Assembly: GCF_900078395.1 (NCBI RefSeq) | Contig: NZ_FKLA01000008.1 | Coordinates: 1-64,000, forward strand | Source: Anaerotruncus rubiinfantis | GTDB taxonomy: Bacteria > Bacillota > Clostridia > Oscillospirales > Ruminococcaceae | Direction of reading: 5' to 3' | DNA length: 64,000 nucleotides | Part shown: positions 54,970 to 64,000 of the stretch, piece after piece | How the letters are laid out: every line of letters begins with the position of its first letter | Position numbering within the stretch: position 1 is the first letter of the stretch | The notes under the pieces: model-generated | What the model was told of the DNA's origin: nothing | The model's database searches: none | What the model saw: the letters and a program-made list of their open reading frames with translations, nothing else | Position numbers and translations under genes: made by a program

Positions 54970-55470
54970 ATGGCAGATCAAAAAACAGCTCCAGTCAACG
55001 CGACGGGGGCGAACTGCTTTAAAGAAGCAGTATGCATAGATGCCGGCAGAATCTATGATTCATGCACGGATAAAGATTGCCTGACCGACCTGCAGGTGTT
55101 CTTCACCGACCGTGCGCAGCCGGTTATCGACAACGCAATCAGCATCAAGTGTAAAGACGTGGAGATCATCACCGTCTATCTGGATGTGGAGCCGGTGCCG
55201 TTCAACAAAGGCTTCTATTCGGTGGACATCACCTTCTTCTTCAAAGTGACCATCGGCGCGTATTCGTCCCCGGCGGTTCCTGCGGCGACCGTAGTCGGTG
55301 TAGCGGCTTTTTCCAAAAAGGTGATTCTCTACGGAAGCGACGGGAATGTCAAGGTTTACTGTTCGACCGATCCGCGCAACTGCTGCGAGCATGACAACAC
55401 CAACATGCCTAAGGCAAGTGTACATATAGATGCGCACAAAAAGGTGGGCGGTCATGTGAAAGAGTCTTAA
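54970..55470 (+). CDS. Conserved clostridial Cys-containing protein, unknown function
   Basis: 166 aa, no signal peptide. Cysteines stand in NATGANCFKEAVCIDAGRIYDSCTDKDCLTDL and near the end (YCSTDPRNCCEH). The middle is beta-rich (DVEIITVYLDVEPVPFNKGFYSVDITFFFKVTIGAY). I recall similar proteins as hypothetical in Oscillospiraceae, but no function. A spore-surface role is only a guess. ATG 54970 follows TAGGAGGATTCAT. TTGAG and CTCAA flank TACAG upstream as a short palindrome. Confidence 0.7.
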   Translation: MADQKTAPVNATGANCFKEAVCIDAGRIYDSCTDKDCLTDLQVFFTDRAQPVIDNAISIKCKDVEIITVYLDVEPVPFNKGFYSVDITFFFKVTIGAYSSPAVPAATVVGVAAFSKKVILYGSDGNVKVYCSTDPRNCCEHDNTNMPKASVHIDAHKKVGGHVKES

Positions 55471-55602
55471 AATTTTTTTAAAAAATGGAAAATAGGCCAT
55501 TTTGTGACTGTGCTGTGATTGCCGTATGGTTTAATAGGAACATAAGAAATAAATATGGGAAAGTTATCTGAATGAGGAGAACCCTGGAACAGGATGATTT
55601 CC

Positions 55603-55690
55603 CGTTAATGCCCGGTCGTCCGGGATGCTGGCCCCGTTGGAGAGCGGGACAGGCATTTTCGGAAAAATGGGCAAAGCTGAGGCATTTCAG
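55603..55690 (+). promoter_or_regulatory. Potentially structured leader of the surface-protein gene
   Basis: AATGCC (55607-55612) can pair with GGCATT at 55652-55657 or with a second GGCATT at 55681-55686, directly before the SD. Between them are hairpins CCCGG/CCGGG (55611-55624) and CCCGTT/AGCGGG (55633-55648). It matches no riboswitch I know. Confidence 0.4.
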
Positions 55691-55707
55691 TTAGGAGGAA
55701 ACAAGAT

Positions 55708-58700
55708 ATGAGAGCAACCAAACGTTTTGCGGCAACATTCCTGGCGCTGCTGGTTGTGCTGACCATGTTCCCGAGCGCTGTGTTTGCAGCGGGCGGAAGC
55801 GGAAGCAGCCCGTCAGGAAGCGCAGAGGCGGGCAATGTGCAGACAGCGGAGCCGGTTTACGGCAACGGTGCAAACGCCTCCGATTACCCGAGCTATGCAA
55901 GTCAGTCTCCGGGCTTTGTGCACATGACAAAGTCTGCAAACTGGGAGAATATGGACGCTGGAACAGCCTATATTGACTTCCAGGTCAACGGTTCGACGAT
56001 TGGTAAAGGTTCGGACACGGTTGTTGTGATTGACCGCTCCGGCAGCATGGGTTATAAGCATACCCGCCATAGCGATTGCTATATCGTCTGGTACAACGGC
56101 AAGTGGGTGTGCAACAATGACCATGATGCCAGCAGCGGCGACCGGGACTATTTCGGCACCGGGCCGGCGCCTACGTCACAGCGTTATGGCCATTGGGGTG
56201 GCTTCATGGGTTCAAAGTGGGTATGGGACGGTTACAATGGCGACGACATCGGGGATTCCCGTCTCCCGGGCGCCCAGGACGCGGCTCGTCTTTTCATTGA
56301 CACAATGCTGCCCGACGCTAACGCGGACAATCGGGTCGCGCTGGTATCCTTCTCGTCCGACGCTTATGGCGTGCAGGCGACTACCACCCATAGCGGCCTG
56401 GTTCGCTACGCGGGAAAAAGCACCCTGATGAACGGCGTCGACAGTATTAAGCCGCTCGGCGGCACCAACTACGACGACGCGCTGAAAGCAGCCTACAACA
56501 TTCTGAATGGCCGTTCCTCCACAGATAAAGCGGAACGCCCGGCAAACGTCGTATTTCTGACCGACGGCGCGCCCAGCAGCGGACCCGGTAACTGGGACGA
56601 TCTGCTGAAGGCAGGGTTCGAAGACAGGATTGATGTCGGCGGGCACTATGATTATGATTGGAGGTACGGCGCGAACGCGAAGATCTACGCCGTCGCTTCC
56701 GAACTTGGCGACAGCGCGGCAGAGACTCTGCGTGGGATTTCCTCCGGCACCGGTTACTTCTACAACACAAATGATGCGAACCAATTGAAAACCGCATTTG
56801 AGCAGATCGCTTCGTCGATCCGCAAAGCGGGTACCAATGCGGTCATTACCGATACGCTCAAGGACATTTTTGTAGTCAATGGCACTGTCCAGATCAAAGT
56901 GGGCAATGGCGCGTTTAGAGCTGCGACGGCAGACGAAGCCACAGTAAATGGAAGAACTGTGACGGTCAATGTCGGCACGATCAATCCGGAACCCACAATT
57001 GTGCGGATTCCGATCCGGTTGCAGCCAAACCAGGATACCCCGGATCAGCTTTTCCCGACCAACGAAGGGAAAGCGACCCTGACCTATGACAACTTTAAAG
57101 AGACTCCGGTGCGCTGCACCCAGGAAGTTGATACCCCGGTTCTGTCCCGCCCGAAAGCCGCGGTACAGGTCCAGTATTACTGGGTAAATTCGGATGGCGT
57201 CCCGCTGGATGATAGCGGCGATGAGATCCGGTCCGAGGATGCCTGGAAAAATGACAGAAAAATTCTCGGAAAGATCAACTATTCCGAAGTGGATGCGAAT
57301 CCGGCATATCCGGCTGTGGTGCCAGAATATATCACAGTTGACGGCAAGCTTTATGAATATGTCCCGGATGCGAAGTATGCGAATAAGGATGCCTCCGATA
57401 CGACAAGCAAAAAGGTACTTGTCAATGTCCCTGTAATCGGCTTTACTTATAACGGTTACGCCGGTTACAGAGAGGCACAGGGACGGTTGGCCACTTATGT
57501 TTATTATGGATCGGACAGCACGCCCATCCTGTTCGAAAATGATGCCAACTACAGTCCCTACAAGGCTGAAATTGGTTCCGCAATTTCCACAACGCTTTCC
57601 GGCAACATCAAAACCGCGTGGGAACAGACCGATACGCACATTGCGAATGTCCCGGGTTATGAATTCTCACTGGAGGGTTCCTACTATCTGACGATGGATC
57701 CTGCCAGCCAGCAGTATTACTATTTGAATGAGCTGAAAAACGGCGATCTCACGATGCCTCCGCTGTACAATAGCGGAGAAGGCTTGCGGCTGCATCTGGT
57801 CTACAACCCGATCACCGCGCAGGCGCAGATTACCAAAAAGTTTGCGGCTCCGCCGGCGGGTTCCAATCCGAAAGCGTACTTCACCGTTACCAGAATGGCT
57901 GACAACTATGTTGTCCTGAACAAGGCGGAGATCGTTTCGGAGGGGAATGAAACCTTCAATATCAGTTATAACAGCATCTATAAAGTGGAAGAGTTTGATG
58001 CAACACCAGGTTATGATGCGGTACAGACCTTCTATGTAAAAGCAAAACTGAATACCCAGACAAATCAGCTTTATCTTGCCCTTTGCGATGAAAGCGGCAA
58101 CGAATCGGTCGCTTATACCGGTGTGGAAATCAAGGGCAGCAACGGCCGCCAGCTTGAAGTCACAAACGCCAAAACGGAATACACCGGCTATTTGGTCAAA
58201 ACCTATGACGGCACACCGCCGGAGGACCGCGCGAGCTTCACTGCCGCCGGTACAACCCTGACCAAACTGGCTTCCGCTCCGGCGGGGCTTTCCGGCAACG
58301 GCGAATTCTACAGCTTCCCGGCCAAAGTTGGCGAAAGCTATACCTTCACCGAGACAGCTCCGGTCGGTTACAACGGCGCGGGTACCATTGCGGTGACAGC
58401 GACCGCGACGGCAAACGGCCTTGTCCTGACCCGGACGAGTGATGCGGTCAGCGGCCTGACGGTCAGCGGCAATGTCATTACCATGAACAACACCCGCATG
58501 ACCACCACCGACGGTCAGTTCAAGCTCGTCAAGAGCTATGAAGACAACAAGGTCACGAGCGGCGCGCAGTTCACCATCAAGGGCGGCACTTATGCGACCG
58601 CCAGGGCATTGGAACTGGTCAGCGGAGAAACCAGAGAATACAAACTGCCGGTGCTGGTTGCAGGCACCGAATACACCATCACCGAAACCTCCGCGCCGGA

Positions 58701-61700
58701 TGGATATGTCGCGGTTCAGTCCTTCACGATCAAACCGGTCGCGAATGCGGATAATACCGGTCTGATCCTGGATATTCGCGGCAATGATGCCAATGTTTCA
58801 CTGAACGATGCAAAGACTGAGATCAACGTCGTAAACAAGCGCCTGACCGGTTCGGTCACACTGGTGAAGGAATACGACGTCGCGGGCCAGGGCACGGCCT
58901 CCTTCACAATGAATGGAGCCGCGCTGCCTGAAAATACCGAGACACCGAACGTTCAGGATTATGCGATCAAGATGACCGCAAATGAAACCTACACCTTTGT
59001 GGAGACCGCTCCTGATGCTTATGCGCCTGGCGTCGGCACCTTCTATATTAAGGTGCAGGACGATACCGGTTCCCTGAAGCTCGAACTAGTCGATGCACAG
59101 GGCGCCCCTGTCACAAACGGCAAGATCTCCATTAGCGGCACCACCATCACCGTGACGAACAACATCAACAAATTTACGGTCAACGCTTCGGTCGATCCGA
59201 CAGAAGGCGGCACGGCGGCGGTAAGCGCTGCGAGCGTCAACTACGGCGGCAGCAGCACCGCGGCCTTGACTCTGACCGACGGTTACGAGCTCGTTTCGGT
59301 CACTGACAACGGCGTCGCAATTGCGGCGAGCAACACCGTGGATCTTACAAACATCGCGGAAAACCACACGATCGTATTCAACGTGCGGCCGATATCCTAC
59401 GACGTGACCTACCTGCCGGGTACGACCGATACAGTTGGCAATATGCCGAACCCGGCGACCAAATCCCATCAGTACACGAGCAGCGTCAATGTGGCCGGCG
59501 CTCCGATCCGTTCGGGCTACATCTTCGCGGGCTGGAAAGCGACTGCGGGTATGACGGGCACCTACGACGCGGGCAGCAGCTTCACAATGCCGAACAACGA
59601 TGTCGAATTGACCGCGCAGTGGACCCCGATCTCCGGCAGCGATTCGCTCAAGATTGCGAAGGTTTACACCGGCGGCACCACCAGCGCAACCGAGGCGAAC
59701 CGGGCAAGCTTTGCGATTTCCCCAAGTGGATCGATTGCTTATGACGCGCAGACCGGCGACTACAATGTGACCGGTGTGAGCTATGGCACGACCTATACCG
59801 TTTCCGAAACGGTCGGCGCTCCGTTCACCGCGGTCGGAAACTTCACCTTCACCCTTGACGCGGATGGCAACTTTGCGGAAGTCAGCAACACCTCCGGCGT
59901 TGCCAAGACGGACGGCACGACCATCACCGTCACCAACGTTTCCCCGTTCAAGATCACTTACCGTGTGACCAACGGAACCATGACGCTGGATCCGGTTGAT
60001 GCGGACGGCACATCCCCAGTCCTCGTCAACGCGGGTGAGAGCCAGGGCTTCACCTACCGCCCGAACACGAACTATGAGCTCGACTATGTGAAGGTCGACG
60101 GAACGGTTGTCACCGCGCCGGAAAGCTATACCTTCACAAACGTACAGGCAAACCACTCGATCGAGGTTGCTTACAAGGCAATCCCGGCGAACAACGTCAC
60201 CTACCTCCCCGGCGAGGCTGGTGCTGCGGCGAGCGGTATGCCTGCCGACCAGACTGGCGTCCTGCGCGGCACGGATGTAACGGTTGGCGCGGCCCCGACA
60301 TGGGAAGGCCGTGACTTCGTGAAGTGGACGGTCACCGGACTTGCCGACGTCACCGAGTACACCAAGGAGCAGGCTGGAACCGCGACCTTCGCGATGCCTG
60401 CCAACGATGTGACCCTGACCGCGGTCTGGGCGCCGAAGACCGAAAGCGGGTTCAAGCTTCTGAAGAGCTACGATGTGGACCCGGCAAGCGGTAATCTGGC
60501 ATCCTTCACCATCAGCGGCGGCGATTACACCACACAGGCTCTGACCGGCAACACGGATGGCACCGAGTTTGCGCTTCCGGCGCTGGCCTACGGTGTGGAA
60601 TACACCATCACGGAAGCGGTCCCGACCGGATACTATGACATCAACGAAACCAACAGCTTCACTGTCAAACCGGTCATAGGGGCGGATGGACTGGTGCTCA
60701 GCCTGGTTGGAAGCGCCGGCAATGCAGTTTCGCTCAGCGACGACAGCATGGCGGTGGCGGTTACCAACACCATTAAAAAGTTCACACTGACCTCGATGGT
60801 CACCAACGGCACGATCACGCCGACGGCTACGGTGAACTACGGCGCAAGCAAGACCTTCGAATATGCGCCAGAAAAGGGCTATTCGCTGGTGAGCGTGGTG
60901 ATTGACGGAACAGAAAACGTCACCGAAGCGCATCCCTCCAGCTATACCTTTGCAAATGTCACGGCTGACCACAGCATTGAGGTCACCTACGAGAAGATCA
61001 GCAACCTGTCCTACACGATCGAATACTACACTGGCAAAACGATCGACACCGCGACCAAGATCACAAATTCCGACGTGGTTGTGGAAAACGTCGAGTATGG
61101 CACCGTGGTTGGTCTGAGCGAGGCTCAGCGCAACGCTAAAAAACCGGCGGGCTACAATGACGGTGTGCAGATCGGCGATGATGTCACAATCACCGCAAAC
61201 GGCAACGTCATCAAGGTTCTTTATACCCCGCAGGCGACCACCTACACGGTCGAGTTCTACTACGACGAAACCTTCTCGCACAAAACCGATCCGATTGATG
61301 GATTCGTTGATGACGTGATCGATTCCTATACCGATCCTGAGGTCGTGCGCGGTGGCTATAAGGTTGGCCGTACGGAAAACTTCCCGCTGACGCTCGGTAT
61401 GGACCCGGCCAGCAACGTTATCAAGGTCTACTACGAAAAGATCGAAGGCGAGTGGTTCACAGTCACCTTCAAGCCTGGCACCAATGGCCGCCTGAACGGC
61501 GCCAAGGACGATGTCGTTGTGGAAAACATCCATAAGGGTACCGCCTGGGCTGATGCAGTCAAAACGGTTCCGGAAATCACGGCTGACTTTGGATGGAATG
61601 TTGCAGAATCCGCATGGGATGCGGCCTTCCCGGATACCATCAACGATCACCTGGTATTCACGGCGCAGTACGTTAAAGACGATAGCCTCTGGTTCACGGT

Positions 61701-63810
61701 CACCTTCCAGCCCGGCGAGAAGGGAACCCTGGAAGGCGGAACCCCGGACGTCGTGGTGGAGGATATCCTCAGCGGCACCAAGTGGGATGATTCCTGGACA
61801 CCGTCGATCAGACCGTACGCGGGCTGGCTTGAAGCTGGCTGGGATCAGGACTTCCCGACCGAGATCACACAGAATTGGACTTTCGTTGCCCAGTATCAGC
61901 AGGATACCGAAAATGCCGCTTCGCTCACCTTCCGGACGGAAAACGGCGGCATGATCAACGGTGGCAGCGACGAAATCAAGTACAAGTTCCAGGTTTCCGG
62001 CCTGCCCTTTGTGGAGGATCTGATTCCGGAGCTGGAAGCTTACGATGGATTCAGCTTCGCGGGCTGGAAAGATGAATCCGGCACAATCATCACCTCCTTC
62101 CCGGCGGTGGTTGAGGGACATCTCGTCTATACCGCAACTTGGAATCAGATCGAACTGGTTGAGGGTGACTTCATTGTCAACCACAACTTCTATCGCAACA
62201 ATACCAATCTGGAAGACGGACCGAAAGTGGTCGGCTATCTGCCTGGAGAGATCGAGGGACTGCTTGACGAAAACGGAAACATCACGTTGAGCGATCTTGT
62301 CGACGCCTCCCTGACCACGACCGGCCGGACCTACGCTTTCCGCGACGCAAGTCTCACGGTTGAGGTAATCCCAGGTGTTGTTCCGGATGAAGAAATTTTG
62401 GACGGCGACAACATCGACAGCCTGGATGATCTGCTTACCGAAAAAGAGATGTCTCTACAGCAGTATTTCGAATCTCTTGGCCTGACTGAGGAAGCCATCG
62501 ACGCGATGGAGGATATCCCCGAAAAAGTCAAAGAAAAGATGAAGGAACTGCTGGCGACGATCCAGGAAAAAATGGTTAAGAAACGCGCCATCATTTCCGA
62601 AGTGCTCAAGAAGGACGAAGTCAAGGCACTGAATCTCTCTGCTGAAGATGTCGAAGCAGAAATTGATGGATATGTCACATCCATCAAGGATCGCAACAGC
62701 TATCTTGATGATCTGAATAACCTCAAAGAGAAGATCCTTGCTCTGGATCCGGATGCTGAATTTGATGAAACCACGGGTTCGATCATCTTTAGCTTTGAAG
62801 ACAAACCGAAAGATCCCGCTGACAACAGCAAGGACAATGACAAAAAGTCTGAGGACGGAGCTACTATCCCATCGGAAGGTGAAGGAAGCAGCAGCTCCGA
62901 AGAGAGCAGCAGCTCCGAAGAGAGCAGCAGTTCTGAGGAAAGCAGCAGCTCCGAAGAGAGCAGCAGTTCTGAGGAAAGCAGCAGTTCTGAGGAAAGCAGC
63001 AGTTCTGAGGAAAGCAGCAGTTCTGAGGAAAGCAGCAGTTCTGAGGAGAGCAGCAGTTCTGAGGAGAGCAGCAGTTCTAAGGAGAGCAGCAGTTCTGAAG
63101 AGAGCAGCAGTTCTGAAGAGAGCAGCAGTTCTGAGGAGAGCAGCAGTTCTGAGGAGAGCAGCAGTTCTGAGGAGAGCAGCAGTTCTGAAGAGAGCAGCAG
63201 TTCTGAGGAAAGCAGCAGCGCCGAGGACGAGTCCGCGAAGGAAACCAAACGTCAGGAAACGTTGAAAGAATTGCGCAAAGAGTATTCGGATCTCTTCTAT
63301 GAGATGGAAAACGCAGCCGACAGCAAAGACAATCTTGATAGAGCGCTTCTGGGAGCTGCAAAACAGATCCGCGCGTTGAAGATCGACGAAGACATTGAGA
63401 CGTTTATGGATACCTCGGGCTTGGCGCCAAAGGCGGCGGATCCTGAAGCGGGATGGGCTGTTCCGGAAGGATACAGCAACGTGACGGATCAGGATACGAA
63501 GACCGCTTATAATCCGACTTATCGTTACACGTTTACCATCAACTATAATCGTAACTACACCCCGCCTTCCGGCGGCGGTGATGGCGGCGACGACGATGAT
63601 GACACCACCACCATCCCGGATAACCCGGTGCCGCTGGCGCCGAAACCGGAAGAACTCTTCACAATCCTTGATGAGGATGTCCCGCTCGGAGATCTGCCGA
63701 AAACCGGTGGTAACTCTGCGGCTGCGGCCGGACTCCTGGGCTTGATCGCCTTGGCCGGCGGCGCGTTCCTCAAACGGAAGAACAGAAACGAAGAGGATTC
63801 TGAGGGTTAA
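55708..63810 (+). CDS. 2,700-aa LPXTG-anchored surface protein with vWA domain
   Basis: Signal peptide 1-31. vWA domain about 100-375 with MIDAS VVVIDRSGSMG near 107 and FLTDGAPSSGPG near 283. About six CnaB/SpaA-like modules begin near 704, 826, 934, 1048, 1311 and 1580, each with a Lys strand (KLVKSY type), Glu in TETAP-like segments and a closing Asn strand, as for isopeptide bonds. InlB/Flg_new-type repeats near 1230, 1494 and 2070 (FAGWK); MucBP-like repeats near 1768 and 1848; two WFTVTF repeats near 1916 and 1994. Acidic helical region 2218-2365, SSSSEE repeats 2394-2507, LPKTGG at 2663, membrane helix and KRKNRNEE tail. Likely sortase-anchored adhesin; no sortase in the window. SD TTAGGAGGAAACAAGAT. 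Confidence 0.93.
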   Translation: MRATKRFAATFLALLVVLTMFPSAVFAAGGSGSSPSGSAEAGNVQTAEPVYGNGANASDYPSYASQSPGFVHMTKSANWENMDAGTAYIDFQVNGSTIGKGSDTVVVIDRSGSMGYKHTRHSDCYIVWYNGKWVCNNDHDASSGDRDYFGTGPAPTSQRYGHWGGFMGSKWVWDGYNGDDIGDSRLPGAQDAARLFIDTMLPDANADNRVALVSFSSDAYGVQATTTHSGLVRYAGKSTLMNGVDSIKPLGGTNYDDALKAAYNILNGRSSTDKAERPANVVFLTDGAPSSGPGNWDDLLKAGFEDRIDVGGHYDYDWRYGANAKIYAVASELGDSAAETLRGISSGTGYFYNTNDANQLKTAFEQIASSIRKAGTNAVITDTLKDIFVVNGTVQIKVGNGAFRAATADEATVNGRTVTVNVGTINPEPTIVRIPIRLQPNQDTPDQLFPTNEGKATLTYDNFKETPVRCTQEVDTPVLSRPKAAVQVQYYWVNSDGVPLDDSGDEIRSEDAWKNDRKILGKINYSEVDANPAYPAVVPEYITVDGKLYEYVPDAKYANKDASDTTSKKVLVNVPVIGFTYNGYAGYREAQGRLATYVYYGSDSTPILFENDANYSPYKAEIGSAISTTLSGNIKTAWEQTDTHIANVPGYEFSLEGSYYLTMDPASQQYYYLNELKNGDLTMPPLYNSGEGLRLHLVYNPITAQAQITKKFAAPPAGSNPKAYFTVTRMADNYVVLNKAEIVSEGNETFNISYNSIYKVEEFDATPGYDAVQTFYVKAKLNTQTNQLYLALCDESGNESVAYTGVEIKGSNGRQLEVTNAKTEYTGYLVKTYDGTPPEDRASFTAAGTTLTKLASAPAGLSGNGEFYSFPAKVGESYTFTETAPVGYNGAGTIAVTATATANGLVLTRTSDAVSGLTVSGNVITMNNTRMTTTDGQFKLVKSYEDNKVTSGAQFTIKGGTYATARALELVSGETREYKLPVLVAGTEYTITETSAPDGYVAVQSFTIKPVANADNTGLILDIRGNDANVSLNDAKTEINVVNKRLTGSVTLVKEYDVAGQGTASFTMNGAALPENTETPNVQDYAIKMTANETYTFVETAPDAYAPGVGTFYIKVQDDTGSLKLELVDAQGAPVTNGKISISGTTITVTNNINKFTVNASVDPTEGGTAAVSAASVNYGGSSTAALTLTDGYELVSVTDNGVAIAASNTVDLTNIAENHTIVFNVRPISYDVTYLPGTTDTVGNMPNPATKSHQYTSSVNVAGAPIRSGYIFAGWKATAGMTGTYDAGSSFTMPNNDVELTAQWTPISGSDSLKIAKVYTGGTTSATEANRASFAISPSGSIAYDAQTGDYNVTGVSYGTTYTVSETVGAPFTAVGNFTFTLDADGNFAEVSNTSGVAKTDGTTITVTNVSPFKITYRVTNGTMTLDPVDADGTSPVLVNAGESQGFTYRPNTNYELDYVKVDGTVVTAPESYTFTNVQANHSIEVAYKAIPANNVTYLPGEAGAAASGMPADQTGVLRGTDVTVGAAPTWEGRDFVKWTVTGLADVTEYTKEQAGTATFAMPANDVTLTAVWAPKTESGFKLLKSYDVDPASGNLASFTISGGDYTTQALTGNTDGTEFALPALAYGVEYTITEAVPTGYYDINETNSFTVKPVIGADGLVLSLVGSAGNAVSLSDDSMAVAVTNTIKKFTLTSMVTNGTITPTATVNYGASKTFEYAPEKGYSLVSVVIDGTENVTEAHPSSYTFANVTADHSIEVTYEKISNLSYTIEYYTGKTIDTATKITNSDVVVENVEYGTVVGLSEAQRNAKKPAGYNDGVQIGDDVTITANGNVIKVLYTPQATTYTVEFYYDETFSHKTDPIDGFVDDVIDSYTDPEVVRGGYKVGRTENFPLTLGMDPASNVIKVYYEKIEGEWFTVTFKPGTNGRLNGAKDDVVVENIHKGTAWADAVKTVPEITADFGWNVAESAWDAAFPDTINDHLVFTAQYVKDDSLWFTVTFQPGEKGTLEGGTPDVVVEDILSGTKWDDSWTPSIRPYAGWLEAGWDQDFPTEITQNWTFVAQYQQDTENAASLTFRTENGGMINGGSDEIKYKFQVSGLPFVEDLIPELEAYDGFSFAGWKDESGTIITSFPAVVEGHLVYTATWNQIELVEGDFIVNHNFYRNNTNLEDGPKVVGYLPGEIEGLLDENGNITLSDLVDASLTTTGRTYAFRDASLTVEVIPGVVPDEEILDGDNIDSLDDLLTEKEMSLQQYFESLGLTEEAIDAMEDIPEKVKEKMKELLATIQEKMVKKRAIISEVLKKDEVKALNLSAEDVEAEIDGYVTSIKDRNSYLDDLNNLKEKILALDPDAEFDETTGSIIFSFEDKPKDPADNSKDNDKKSEDGATIPSEGEGSSSSEESSSSEESSSSEESSSSEESSSSEESSSSEESSSSEESSSSEESSSSEESSSSEESSSSKESSSSEESSSSEESSSSEESSSSEESSSSEESSSSEESSSSEESSSAEDESAKETKRQETLKELRKEYSDLFYEMENAADSKDNLDRALLGAAKQIRALKIDEDIETFMDTSGLAPKAADPEAGWAVPEGYSNVTDQDTKTAYNPTYRYTFTINYNRNYTPPSGGGDGGDDDDDTTTIPDNPVPLAPKPEELFTILDEDVPLGDLPKTGGNSAAAAGLLGLIALAGGAFLKRKNRNEEDSEG
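62887..63228 (+). repeat. 18-bp tandem repeat coding SSSSEE
   Basis: Eighteen consecutive 18-bp units (AGC AGC AGT TCT GAG GAA type) plus a degenerate nineteenth. Unit 11 (63067) has AAG for GAG, giving SSSSKE. Third positions vary (AGC TCC GAA GAG in early units), so units are not all identical. Confidence 0.95.
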
Positions 63811-63824
63811 TCCCTGAATTTTCC

Positions 63825-63856
63825 AAAGCGCCCGACCTTTTGTCGGGCGCTTTTCC
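63825..63856 (+). terminator. Terminator of the surface-protein gene
   Basis: AAAGCGCCCGAC (63825-63836) pairs with GTCGGGCGCTTT (63842-63853), followed by TCC. Confidence 0.88.
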
Positions 63857-63938
63857 TTTGCTTTTTTGCCGCAGACGGGCTGTGCATAGGACAGCCTTCC
63901 TTTTTCATATCCTGAAAGGGAAAGGTGGCGGAAAGCCG

Positions 63939-64000
63939 ATGGACAAACCGGAACGCAAGCGGCCGGCATATGCTTTTTACGACCCGAACACGCCGGAAAT
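63939..64000 (+). CDS. Start of an unidentified gene (cut by window end)
   Basis: Only 20 codons are visible: MDKPERKRPAYAFYDPNTPE and onward. AAAGGTGGCGG lies about ten nt before the ATG. Basic N-terminus without signal peptide. Too short to identify. Confidence 0.5.
   Translation, partial: MDKPERKRPAYAFYDPNTPE

Noticed and set aside
55561..55707. c-di-GMP riboswitch upstream of the adhesin
   Set aside because: The conserved GEMM blocks (such as CACGCACAGGGCAAACC-like sequence and GGACGCAAAGC) are absent.
62887..63228. CRISPR-like appearance of regularly repeated units
   Set aside because: Units are contiguous 18-bp in-frame codons with no spacers and no cas genes.
59086..63969. Long minus-strand frames opposite the surface-protein gene, including one with repeated TAALLRTAALF
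   Set aside because: They mirror the sense repeats (Ser/Glu codons) and have no SD; the plus-strand protein has a complete domain order.

Overview
The window looks like a chromosomal segment of a GC-rich, probably spore-forming anaerobic Gram-positive of the Clostridia (Oscillospiraceae-like). The signs are strong AGGAGG-type ribosome binding sites, two small CotF-like spore coat proteins, DUF951 and RecD2 genes, a Na+-pump decarboxylase pair, an LPXTG-anchored surface protein, and FMN and SAM-I riboswitches. The genus is inference; no rRNA is present.

Layout. 1-850: four tRNA genes (Asn, Met/Ile2, Trp, Thr) with hairpins between them; Trp and Thr have near-perfect sigma-A promoters. 1.0-15.1 kb: mixed housekeeping: GyrI-like protein, small membrane proteins, DUF2752, glyA, rarA, AEC transporter, DUF362, S1-domain protein, DUF951, prfA, threonylcarbamoyl-AMP synthase, coaE, lytic transglycosylase, M18 aminopeptidase, and a lysine exporter LysO split into two genes. 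15.5-27.7 kb: rpoB-rpoC and rpsL-rpsG-fusA-tuf, without the usual rplKAJL or L7Ae-like genes. 27.7-30.4 kb: oxidoreductase, a small AT-rich island with a DUF6440-like gene, FMN riboswitch and ribU, SAM-I riboswitch. 30.4-38.5 kb: amidase, metK, recD2, comF-like gene, mreB, coat genes. 38.5-44.6 kb: mscS and an AraC regulator divergent from galK-galT, then oadG-oadB.

44,631-51,940 is an AT-richer integrated element of about 7.3 kb. It carries a large serine recombinase (TnpX-like, DUF4368 type), a TnpW-like protein, an orphan MobC, a WYL regulator plus GyrI-like protein, a Tn916 orf7/orf8-like sigma/HTH pair behind a leader peptide and attenuator-like hairpin, and a two-gene cargo of unknown function (325-aa soluble protein plus 179-aa five-helix membrane protein) with its own promoter. 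The ends can be read to within a few bases: the element sits in the 4-nt loop of the oadB transcription terminator. Joining the two flanks at a shared TTTGG restores a perfect 12-bp terminator stem, and joining the element ends gives an inverted-repeat attP.

52.0-64.0 kb: pcrA, a small helical protein, a Cys-containing conserved protein, and a 2,700-aa surface protein (signal peptide, vWA domain, about six CnaB/SpaA-like modules, InlB/MucBP-like repeats, 18 SSSSEE repeats, LPKTGG anchor) behind a potentially structured leader. A new CDS starts at the right edge.

The most unusual items are the terminator-loop integration site, the uncharacterised two-gene cargo, the leader/attenuator in the element, two hairpins whose 3' arm is the Shine-Dalgarno of the next gene, and a SAM-I riboswitch in front of a cell-wall amidase rather than directly before metK.
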